From Desulfobacterales bacterium (GTDB taxonomy: Bacteria > Desulfobacterota > Desulfobacteria > Desulfobacterales > 4be13), in contig JAOZLU010000473.1 of assembly GCA_029934695.1 (NCBI GenBank), positions 1-5,513 on the forward strand: a DNA stretch of 5,513 nucleotides, in the 5' to 3' direction. Shown in pieces: positions 1 through 5,513 of the stretch (positions are counted from its first letter, which is position 1; each line of letters starts with the position of its first letter). The notes under the pieces were generated by a model that worked only from the letters and a program-made list of their open reading frames with translations, searched no databases and was not told the DNA's origin. The position numbers were made by a program, and so were the translations under genes.

Positions 1-52
1 GTCCGGCAGATTAGTCCGGCAGATTAGTCCGGCAGATTAGTCCGGCAGATCA
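1..52. repeat. 13-bp tandem repeat, four units
   Basis: Four head-to-tail copies of a 13-base unit, GTCCGGCAGATTA, start at 1, 14, 27 and 40. The last unit carries one change (TTA to TCA). The array touches the window edge, so the true copy number is unknown. Because 13 is not a multiple of three and the reverse strand reads TAA in every unit, the array is unlikely to be coding. It lies beyond the 3' end of the ATPase gene pair. Between it and the small ORF at 139 there is only about 90 bp, which holds the tail of a second open frame and no other recognisable signal. Confidence 0.9.
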
Positions 53-138
53 TGTATGAATAAAAACAGTTGGTTATGATCTTGGCTTGATGCTTATGGG
101 ATAAATCCCCTCGCTGGCTTCAGCCTTGATGGCACGCG

Positions 139-345
139 TTATGGCTTCATAGCGTGTGATCGGGCCGGAACTGGCTCCTGATCCGCAAACATGATCTCAA
201 AATCATCCTCAGCACGCTGTTCGATATCCTGCATGGTCAGCGGCCTGTTCCTTAAAGCAATTGAAAATAAACATGGCTTCAGCTCTTCTTTCGGGGGGCG
301 GAAAATAATTTTCGCACTCCAGCTTTTTTTGTGTTTTTTCAACAT
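139..345 (-). CDS. Small hypothetical protein, possibly frameshifted
   Basis: This is a 68-residue ORF of no family I recognise. Its ATG (343-345) overlaps the stop of the preceding ATPase gene in the arrangement ATGTTGA, which would suit translational coupling. No separate ribosome binding site is evident. It begins MLKKHKKSW, is basic at the N-terminus, and has an acidic stretch (QDIEQRAEDDFEIMFADQEP) near residues 39-58. A different frame is open from 196 down to a TAA at 74-76 and reads like real protein, with segments such as ITRYEAITRAIKAEASEG. A single-base indel between about 142 and 196 would join the two frames into a product of roughly 90 residues. It may therefore be a decayed or misassembled gene, or simply downstream non-coding DNA. 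No transmembrane segment or signal peptide is seen. Confidence 0.35.
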   Translation of the reverse strand: MLKKHKKSWSAKIIFRPPKEELKPCLFSIALRNRPLTMQDIEQRAEDDFEIMFADQEPVPARSHAMKP

Positions 346-1898
346 CCGACGATGTGAATTTTTCTGCCTTTGAACGTCGCTGTTTTCCAGAAAATCTTCT
401 CATCCCATGAGGGCGTTTTCCGCCTGTCAAAAACAATCAGCCAGCCTTCGGTGCATTCCATTTTTTCCATGTACCGGATCAGCTGGGTTTTCCCTTCCTC
501 ATAAGTGCTCTCGCCGTAGCGCAGTTTCAGTTCGATGGGATAGGAGACATTCCGGTAGTGAATGCACAGATCAAGTCTGCCTCTGCCTGTGGCCAGCTCA
601 CGGGAAATCCGGCCGCCCTGATTGATGATCCTCTGCATGAACGCCTGGAGGATGAGATGGGGTGCGGCCTCCTTATACTGATATGCCTCAGTCCATATCT
701 CGCTGTTCCGCCGCCAGAAACTCTGGAAGTCGCTCAGAAGCTTTTTCATGTCCAGTATGTCATCTTTCAGATAGGCCGGGGCTTTCGGCGGGTAGTCGGC
801 ATCGTCCATTTCCCTCTGCGAGCGGAAGCTGAGAGTGCGGACAATGACCTCGGCATAAATCGGATTGGAGGGAACCAGTCCCTGTGATGATTCGCGGAGC
901 AGCCCGAGGTCAAGAACATACTGACAATCATCGCCCAGCGAATCATAGTCTCTGCGTTCCCCGGTGATCACCGGCTCCACAATTTTCTGCACCCGTTTCT
1001 CCTTCAGCCGTTCCAGAAGGCTGTCAATGTGCGTATCCCGCCGGCGGATGATATTCTCGGCCGCCTGTCCGGCATGTTCCGGGGATATTTTTTTTGAAAA
1101 ATCGGAACCGAGGATTCCGTCAACAATTTCTCTGGCCACGGCATTCACCAGCCAGGGCTGCCCGCCTGTATGATGATATATCCTGCGGACGGCTTCCTCT
1201 GAAAAGACCTGGCCGCTCTGCTCTGTATGCTGTTCATAAAGTTGCGTGATCTCATCCCGGGTGAAATTGCGCAACGTGAATATTTCCGAGACAATGTTGA
1301 ACGGGCTTGCACTGCCGACAGACTGACTTCCGTCTCTCACCTGAGCCTTGTAGTCACGGATATTCCGCATTCCGACAAGTCCGACAGAATGGACAAAAGA
1401 AATCTGGTTTCTGTTGACAAACCCGTCCCGCAACTGCCTCAGAAATGAGATCAGGGTTCCGCCGGAAAGGCAGTCCGCTTCGTCGAACAGTATGACCAGG
1501 GGCTTGCCGAGTTTTTTGCAGAAATCTGTGAGCGTCCTTCGCAAAAGCATGTTGGCACGGTAATCCGCTCTTTCTGCAAAGGCGTATCTTTCCAATGCCT
1601 CATCGTATGCTGTCTGTGCTTTCAGCACCTCGACAACCGCGGGTATCCCTTTTTCAGCGTCATCAATCCCCTGAACAGACTCAAGGGAGCAGTATAAGGC
1701 GTGATAATCCCCTGAACCGTTCAGTTCTTTTACCAGATCCAGCAGCAGCGTGGTCTTGCCGGTCTGACGCGCCGCGTGGATGACAAAATAGTCTTTCTGA
1801 GCAATGAGTCCGGCAAGTTCCCCGCACCTTGCCTGGGCAGGGAGCATATAATGCTCCCCGGGGTGGCACGGACCTGTTGTGTTAAATTTTTTTTTCAT
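339..1898 (-). CDS. AAA-like ATPase with C-terminal PD-(D/E)XK nuclease fold (downstream copy)
   Basis: A 519-residue protein and the second member of a tandem pair. An N-terminal P-loop ATPase domain has Walker A AARQTGKTT at residues 42-50 and Walker B LVILFDEAD at 134-142. A helical segment containing HHTGGQPWLVNAVA (about 242-255) and a probable winged-helix region (about 290-358) follow. The C-terminus carries a PD-(D/E)XK signature: D443, then E456-L-K458, then Q472-x3-Y476. This order (ATPase, winged helix, nuclease fold) is known in archaeal-type AAA ATPases and related bacterial proteins, mostly of unknown function. ATP hydrolysis and DNA action are inferred. I chose the ATG at 1896-1898 because it aligns with the start of the other copy (MKK.FNTTGPCHPG); an upstream TTG at 1997 would read back through the neighbour's end. 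The ATG lies one base after that gene's TGA (TGACATG), with only a weak GGGA ahead of it, so translation is probably coupled. Codons 2-4 form a run of nine A. Confidence 0.9.
   Translation of the reverse strand: MKKKFNTTGPCHPGEHYMLPAQARCGELAGLIAQKDYFVIHAARQTGKTTLLLDLVKELNGSGDYHALYCSLESVQGIDDAEKGIPAVVEVLKAQTAYDEALERYAFAERADYRANMLLRRTLTDFCKKLGKPLVILFDEADCLSGGTLISFLRQLRDGFVNRNQISFVHSVGLVGMRNIRDYKAQVRDGSQSVGSASPFNIVSEIFTLRNFTRDEITQLYEQHTEQSGQVFSEEAVRRIYHHTGGQPWLVNAVAREIVDGILGSDFSKKISPEHAGQAAENIIRRRDTHIDSLLERLKEKRVQKIVEPVITGERRDYDSLGDDCQYVLDLGLLRESSQGLVPSNPIYAEVIVRTLSFRSQREMDDADYPPKAPAYLKDDILDMKKLLSDFQSFWRRNSEIWTEAYQYKEAAPHLILQAFMQRIINQGGRISRELATGRGRLDLCIHYRNVSYPIELKLRYGESTYEEGKTQLIRYMEKMECTEGWLIVFDRRKTPSWDEKIFWKTATFKGRKIHIVGC
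376..1792. repeat. 1.42-kb near-identical direct repeat, copy 1
   Basis: This segment matches 1937-3353 at a constant offset of 1561 bases. Read line by line, I see one difference (C at 396, T at 1957), which is silent in a Lys codon. It covers almost all of the downstream ATPase gene but stops short of both ends of the coding region. Confidence 0.93.
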
Positions 1899-1899
1899 G

Positions 1900-3459
1900 T
1901 CAGCATCCCACAATGTTGAGCGTCCTGCTTTCCACAGTCGCTGTTTTCCAGAAAATTTTCTCATCCCATGAGGGCGTTTTCCGCCTGTCAAAAACAATCA
2001 GCCAGCCTTCGGTGCATTCCATTTTTTCCATGTACCGGATCAGCTGGGTTTTCCCTTCCTCATAAGTGCTCTCGCCGTAGCGCAGTTTCAGTTCGATGGG
2101 ATAGGAGACATTCCGGTAGTGAATGCACAGATCAAGTCTGCCTCTGCCTGTGGCCAGCTCACGGGAAATCCGGCCGCCCTGATTGATGATCCTCTGCATG
2201 AACGCCTGGAGGATGAGATGGGGTGCGGCCTCCTTATACTGATATGCCTCAGTCCATATCTCGCTGTTCCGCCGCCAGAAACTCTGGAAGTCGCTCAGAA
2301 GCTTTTTCATGTCCAGTATGTCATCTTTCAGATAGGCCGGGGCTTTCGGCGGGTAGTCGGCATCGTCCATTTCCCTCTGCGAGCGGAAGCTGAGAGTGCG
2401 GACAATGACCTCGGCATAAATCGGATTGGAGGGAACCAGTCCCTGTGATGATTCGCGGAGCAGCCCGAGGTCAAGAACATACTGACAATCATCGCCCAGC
2501 GAATCATAGTCTCTGCGTTCCCCGGTGATCACCGGCTCCACAATTTTCTGCACCCGTTTCTCCTTCAGCCGTTCCAGAAGGCTGTCAATGTGCGTATCCC
2601 GCCGGCGGATGATATTCTCGGCCGCCTGTCCGGCATGTTCCGGGGATATTTTTTTTGAAAAATCGGAACCGAGGATTCCGTCAACAATTTCTCTGGCCAC
2701 GGCATTCACCAGCCAGGGCTGCCCGCCTGTATGATGATATATCCTGCGGACGGCTTCCTCTGAAAAGACCTGGCCGCTCTGCTCTGTATGCTGTTCATAA
2801 AGTTGCGTGATCTCATCCCGGGTGAAATTGCGCAACGTGAATATTTCCGAGACAATGTTGAACGGGCTTGCACTGCCGACAGACTGACTTCCGTCTCTCA
2901 CCTGAGCCTTGTAGTCACGGATATTCCGCATTCCGACAAGTCCGACAGAATGGACAAAAGAAATCTGGTTTCTGTTGACAAACCCGTCCCGCAACTGCCT
3001 CAGAAATGAGATCAGGGTTCCGCCGGAAAGGCAGTCCGCTTCGTCGAACAGTATGACCAGGGGCTTGCCGAGTTTTTTGCAGAAATCTGTGAGCGTCCTT
3101 CGCAAAAGCATGTTGGCACGGTAATCCGCTCTTTCTGCAAAGGCGTATCTTTCCAATGCCTCATCGTATGCTGTCTGTGCTTTCAGCACCTCGACAACCG
3201 CGGGTATCCCTTTTTCAGCGTCATCAATCCCCTGAACAGACTCAAGGGAGCAGTATAAGGCGTGATAATCCCCTGAACCGTTCAGTTCTTTTACCAGATC
3301 CAGCAGCAGCGTGGTCTTGCCGGTCTGACGCGCCGCGTGGATGACAAAATAGTATTCCCGGGCAATGAGTCCGGCAAGTCCGCCGCATCTTTCCTGTGCC
3401 GGGAGCATGTAATGTTTGCCGGGGTGGCATGGACCTGTTGTGTTGAAGTGTTTTTTCAT
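1900..3459 (-). CDS. AAA-like ATPase with C-terminal PD-(D/E)XK nuclease fold (upstream copy)
   Basis: A 519-residue protein and the first-transcribed member of the pair. It has the same architecture: Walker A at 42-50 (AARQTGKTT), Walker B at 134-142 with D139 and E140, a GGQPWLVNAVA segment at 245-255, a probable winged helix (about 290-358), and a nuclease-fold core with D443, E456, K458, Q472 and Y476. Compared with the downstream copy, residues 37-508 are identical. Seven changes fall at positions 4-36 and six at 509-515. There is no signal peptide or membrane segment, so a cytoplasmic enzyme is expected. The start is the ATG at 3457-3459, matching the family-like opening FNTTGPCHPG and preceded by TGGGA five bases upstream; the frame is open further back to a TTG at 3555, but that stretch looks non-coding. 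The 214-bp gap ahead of it separates it from the signalling genes and could hold its own promoter. Its substrate and role (defence, mobile-element housekeeping or DNA repair) cannot be decided from sequence. Confidence 0.92.
   Translation of the reverse strand: MKKHFNTTGPCHPGKHYMLPAQERCGGLAGLIAREYYFVIHAARQTGKTTLLLDLVKELNGSGDYHALYCSLESVQGIDDAEKGIPAVVEVLKAQTAYDEALERYAFAERADYRANMLLRRTLTDFCKKLGKPLVILFDEADCLSGGTLISFLRQLRDGFVNRNQISFVHSVGLVGMRNIRDYKAQVRDGSQSVGSASPFNIVSEIFTLRNFTRDEITQLYEQHTEQSGQVFSEEAVRRIYHHTGGQPWLVNAVAREIVDGILGSDFSKKISPEHAGQAAENIIRRRDTHIDSLLERLKEKRVQKIVEPVITGERRDYDSLGDDCQYVLDLGLLRESSQGLVPSNPIYAEVIVRTLSFRSQREMDDADYPPKAPAYLKDDILDMKKLLSDFQSFWRRNSEIWTEAYQYKEAAPHLILQAFMQRIINQGGRISRELATGRGRLDLCIHYRNVSYPIELKLRYGESTYEEGKTQLIRYMEKMECTEGWLIVFDRRKTPSWDEKIFWKTATVESRTLNIVGC
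1937..3353. repeat. 1.42-kb near-identical direct repeat, copy 2
   Basis: This is the partner of 376-1792. Homology continues outside it but drops sharply: 18 differences in 106 bases at the 5' end of the genes and 14 in 37 at the 3' end. Confidence 0.93.
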
Positions 3460-3482
3460 ATCTGTCCCATCTCTCAAGAGCA

Positions 3483-3499
3483 CCAAAGTCACACTTTGG
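3483..3499. promoter_or_regulatory. Perfect 7-bp palindrome upstream of the ATPase pair (operator-like)
   Basis: CCAAAGT-CAC-ACTTTGG is a perfect inverted repeat with a three-base spacer, ending 23 bases upstream of the ATG at 3459. On the coding strand it follows an A-rich stretch (eight A, opposite 3513-3520) and a TATCTT that could be a weak -10 box. I see no convincing -35 box. It could be a repressor site or a 5'-UTR hairpin. No T-run follows it in the direction of transcription, so it is not a typical terminator. Confidence 0.4.
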
Positions 3500-3578
3500 C
3501 AAAAGATAACGATTTTTTTTAAACCAAAACAGGTGATGTCCCAAATTCTCGACAATGAAAAATTGAAAGCAGCTTCGC

Positions 3579-3648
3579 AACCTGCTGAAATTATTCAGTG
3601 AGGAACTGCTGATCCGAAAAATATCGGTACCAGTAATTTCAGCAGGTT
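3579..3648. repeat. 70-bp palindromic element folding as a three-way junction
   Basis: Outer arms AACCTGCTGAAATTA (3579-3593) and TAATTTCAGCAGGTT (3634-3648) are perfect 15-bp reverse complements. The interior is also self-complementary. CAGT (3596-3599) pairs with ACTG (3605-3608) across a five-base loop. CTG (3609-3611) plus CCGA (3614-3617) pair with TCGG (3624-3627) plus CAG (3631-3633). Almost every base is accounted for, on either strand. It starts 25 bases after the stop of the cNMP-fold gene and lies 119 bases before the ATPase pair. It could be a dispersed REP/MITE-like element, a boundary structure, or an attenuator. No T-run directly follows, and no target-site duplication is evident. 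Confidence 0.7.
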
Positions 3649-3673
3649 ATGAGAACTTACGACTCCTGGTTTG

Positions 3674-4792
3674 TCAAATATCCAAAATCTGAACATCACC
3701 GTCTGTTTCATACTGTTCACACGGAACATCCTCTTCATCTATTCTGTTCAGTCCCTCCATCAGGAGCCACATAAAGTCTCCCAGATCAGAAATTCCCAAT
3801 TCATCAGAAGGTATCCCGGGAATGAATTTAAACCGTCCCTCATCTTCCTTCAACATTTCAAAAAAAGCATCCCGGCCTTCCCTGTTATCGTATTTGGCCC
3901 GGAGAAGTTCTCCGTCTCTGAAAAACAACTTTGCCGGTCCCTTGACAAGTTGCATAGTCAGCACGCCGGTCTTCTGATTCTGATTCAGCGTCTGGAACAA
4001 CTCTGTGGGGGGCATTTCAGAAAGTTTTCCGATCATGCCGGATGCAAATTCCTCAGACCTTACGATATTTGTCTTCGCAAGCCTTCGTGCAAGGAGACGG
4101 GCAAAATACATCTGAAGGGATGAAAATTTATCCAGCATCCTTCTGAAATTTTTCCCATTAATATATAAAACAGTTGTGGGCTCCAAGCCCTTTATTGTCG
4201 CGCCTACAGGTTCGCCGCTGAGAAGGCTCATTTCACCAAACACCTCTCCTTTTTCCAGAAATGTTATGAACATATCATCATCTCCCAATACTTCAACCTT
4301 TCCGGATACGATAATGAACAGATTCACCCCGGGATCGCCTTTTTTTATGATGATTTTCCCCTTTGCATATTGCTGAAGCTTTAAATCCGAAACAAGCTCT
4401 CTGATATTCTCTTCACTGAGGGGCTGAAACATTGAAAAATTACTCAGCAAGTTTGCAGTGGCACTGACATCACTCTCACTTCTTTTGGCAATTGCGGCAA
4501 AAGGAGGCGGATGACACACCTTTGCTTCTTTTTCTTTTTTATACTCCAAGCGGATTGATCCTATACAACCCGTGCAGTTAAACAGGTCAACCGAATCATC
4601 ATCAGGGTGATGGTCATCAATTTTTTCGCACAGTTTGAAAACTTCCGTTATATCTCCGACAAGAGTTGTGCAGGCAGATTTGTTATGGGGCAATAAAAGC
4701 GATATGCCTGATAATTTGAACTCATCCCCGAATGCATAAAGGGGACAATGGTTTTCCTCGATAATTTTAAACTTTGCTTCAGAAATACTCAT
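3674..4792 (-). CDS. cNMP-binding-fold regulator with N-terminal Cys domain and C-terminal DUF4388/PATAN-like domain
   Basis: A 372-residue, probably cytoplasmic signalling protein. Residues about 8-90 form a small domain with HCPLYAFGDEFKLSG at 15-29 and FNCTGCIG at 71-78. Its spaced cysteines (C16, C41, C73, C76) recall Cys-rich TIGR04076-type domains, though that resemblance is only from memory. Residues about 117-240 are a cyclic-nucleotide-binding (CAP effector) fold with the cassette FGEMSLLSGEPVGATIKG at 185-202. The Arg that normally contacts the cyclic phosphate (P-R-A-A-T in CRP-like proteins) is replaced here by P-V-G-A-T, so classical cAMP/cGMP binding is doubtful. Residues about 248-326 match the DUF4388 pattern (GKLSEMPPTELFQTLNQNQK, then FFRDGELLRA). 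There is no DNA-binding helix-turn-helix, so it probably acts through protein contacts. I place the start at the ATG at 4790-4792 because GGAGG lies seven bases upstream. The frame stays open back to a TTG at 4936. It follows the response regulator in the same direction and is a likely partner. Confidence 0.88.
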   Translation of the reverse strand: MSISEAKFKIIEENHCPLYAFGDEFKLSGISLLLPHNKSACTTLVGDITEVFKLCEKIDDHHPDDDSVDLFNCTGCIGSIRLEYKKEKEAKVCHPPPFAAIAKRSESDVSATANLLSNFSMFQPLSEENIRELVSDLKLQQYAKGKIIIKKGDPGVNLFIIVSGKVEVLGDDDMFITFLEKGEVFGEMSLLSGEPVGATIKGLEPTTVLYINGKNFRRMLDKFSSLQMYFARLLARRLAKTNIVRSEEFASGMIGKLSEMPPTELFQTLNQNQKTGVLTMQLVKGPAKLFFRDGELLRAKYDNREGRDAFFEMLKEDEGRFKFIPGIPSDELGISDLGDFMWLLMEGLNRIDEEDVPCEQYETDGDVQILDI

Positions 4793-4799
4793 CTTTCTT

Positions 4800-4804
4800 C
4801 CTCC
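4800..4804 (-). promoter_or_regulatory. Strong ribosome binding site fixing the start at 4792
   Basis: GGAGG on the minus strand, within AAAGGAGGA, has seven bases between it and the ATG. It decides between this start and the longer in-frame options (ATG at 4921, TTG at 4936), neither of which has a Shine-Dalgarno sequence. Confidence 0.8.
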
Positions 4805-4939
4805 TTTCCAAATTCTGACGCTTATTTCGTAACAGACCGTGCAGGATGGGCAAAGCAGAATACAACCTGAGTCCGGTGCGTTATCCTCTGCTTTATCCAC
4901 CTTGCCGCAGCAAAATGACATAAGATCGATGTCCAATGA

Positions 4940-5416
4940 CTAATCATCAAAAGGGATCACCTTCTCAGGACTCAGTTCTTTTTTTCTGTGAAAAAGTGCC
5001 TTCATCGTTATTTTCCAACGATTAATTTTGACCAGGATATTTTCCAAGGCTTCCTCAATATCCTCTTTCTTCAAAGGTTTGAGCAAAAAGTCAGTGGCTC
5101 CTGCTTCAAATGCGCTGATAAGATCATCAATCCTGTTGGATGCGGTTACAATAATCACCTGAACAATGCCGCGTGTTTTTCTGACTTCGCGTAAAAATTC
5201 TATGCCATCCATACCCGGCATACTGATATCTGAGATGACAATCAGTATATGACGTTTGTTCAGGATTTCCAGAGCTTCTTCCGCTGAATGGGCTGATACA
5301 ATATTCCAACCCTTGAGATGATGTTTCAGTATTACATGAGCCATGGGTTCGTCATCTACGAAAAGAATAGGCGTCTGGGGCTTTTTAATTTCAGGATTAT
5401 CTGATTTTATGTCCAT
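4940..5416 (-). CDS. Single-domain response regulator (receiver protein)
   Basis: A 158-residue CheY-like receiver protein. All the expected active-site residues are visible: the acidic pair D21-D22 (FVDDEP), the phospho-acceptor D63 (ISDISMPGMDG), the switch T91 (IVTAS) and the invariant K113 (FLLKPL). The receiver fold fills about residues 15-131. The remaining 27 residues (from about 132, NRWKITMKALFHRKKE onward) form a short basic-then-acidic tail with no output domain, so it signals by protein-protein contact after phosphorylation by an unlinked histidine kinase. Start: ATG at 5414-5416, with AAGGA (opposite 5424-5428) seven bases upstream. The next gene, the cNMP-fold regulator, lies 147 bp downstream on the same strand, so the two are probably co-transcribed. 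A heptanucleotide repeat begins only about 20 bases upstream of the start, so it must lie in the 5' UTR or the promoter. Confidence 0.93.
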   Translation of the reverse strand: MDIKSDNPEIKKPQTPILFVDDEPMAHVILKHHLKGWNIVSAHSAEEALEILNKRHILIVISDISMPGMDGIEFLREVRKTRGIVQVIIVTASNRIDDLISAFEAGATDFLLKPLKKEDIEEALENILVKINRWKITMKALFHRKKELSPEKVIPFDD

Positions 5417-5436
5417 TTTTCCATCCTTAAAATGAT

Positions 5437-5513
5437 GTTTTATGTTTGATGCTTGATATTTGATGTTTGATGTTTGATGTTTGATGTTTGATGCTTGATG
5501 TTTGATGTTTGAT
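5437..5513. repeat. Heptanucleotide tandem repeat, about eleven units
   Basis: Eleven consecutive 7-base units, consensus GTTTGAT, run to the window edge. Variants are GTTTTAT (5437), GCTTGAT (5451 and 5493) and ATTTGAT (5458). On the strand of the adjacent gene the unit reads ATCAAAC. The more degenerate units lie at the gene-proximal end, as expected if the array grows on the far side. Such short heptamer arrays are known in cyanobacteria (STRR sequences) and other large bacterial genomes. The true length is unknown because the array leaves the window. Confidence 0.93.

Noticed and set aside
1..52. Iterons of a replication origin
   Set aside because: Four 13-bp direct repeats at a window edge, without a replication initiator gene or DnaA boxes in view, are not enough to call an origin.
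558..887. Plus-strand ORF of 109 codons, repeated identically at 2119-2448
   Set aside because: It lies wholly inside the ATPase genes in another frame and is repeated only because those genes are duplicated. It has no recognisable domain or ribosome binding site.
1899..1997. Longer TTG start for the downstream ATPase gene
   Set aside because: The extra 33 residues are an out-of-frame reading of the upstream copy's C-terminus, and the same peptide recurs beyond the downstream copy's end.
3460..3555. Longer TTG start for the upstream ATPase gene
   Set aside because: The 32-residue extension crosses the palindrome and A-rich promoter-like DNA and has no counterpart in the other copy.
3579..3648. 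tRNA gene
   Set aside because: The cloverleaf-like fold and the length of about 70 nt are suggestive, but the outer stem is 15 bp and there is no T-loop GTTCRA motif or seven-base anticodon loop.
3579..3673. Intrinsic terminator for the cNMP-fold gene
   Set aside because: The stem is long and branched and no T-run immediately follows it; the nearest TTTTT is more than ten bases further on.
3671..4123. Plus-strand ORF of 150 codons
   Set aside because: It is antisense to the DUF4388-like and cNMP regions, whose family patterns are clear on the minus strand.
5437..5513. CRISPR array
   Set aside because: The 7-base units are contiguous with no spacers, and no cas genes are present.

Overview
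The window looks like a bacterial chromosome segment in which every convincing gene is read from the minus strand. The gene content is a lone receiver protein, a cyclic-nucleotide-binding-fold protein with a DUF4388/PATAN-type tail, and multi-copy AAA-like ATPases fused to a PD-(D/E)XK nuclease fold. Together with short tandem repeats between genes, this resembles large-genome Desulfobacterota (former Deltaproteobacteria). That placement is inference from gene content; no rRNA or other phylogenetic marker is present.

In transcription order, from high to low coordinates: (1) a heptanucleotide tandem repeat at 5437-5513, running off the window; (2) a single-domain response regulator, 4940-5416; (3) a regulator with a Cys-containing N-terminal domain, a cNMP-binding fold and a DUF4388-like domain, 3674-4792; (4) a 214-bp gap with a 70-bp element that can fold completely into a three-way junction (3579-3648) and a separate 7-bp palindrome (3483-3499) near the next start codon; (5) two tandem 519-residue ATPase/nuclease-fold genes, 1900-3459 and 339-1898, separated by one base; (6) a small, possibly frameshifted ORF overlapping the end of the second ATPase gene; (7) a 13-bp tandem repeat at the left edge.

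The main point of interest is the ATPase pair. About 1.42 kb of each gene (376-1792 and 1937-3353) is identical by eye except for one silent base. The flanking start (18 differences in 106 bases) and end (14 in 37) have clearly diverged. An identical core with divergent ends suggests recent gene conversion or recombination between older tandem paralogues, rather than a simple fresh duplication. All 13 amino-acid differences fall in the first 36 and last 11 residues. Both copies keep the Walker A, Walker B and nuclease-fold residues.

The response regulator and the cNMP-fold protein probably form a small signalling unit. The ATPase pair is visibly richer in G+C and separated from that unit by the structured element, so it may be a separately acquired cassette. 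Its biological role cannot be read from the sequence.
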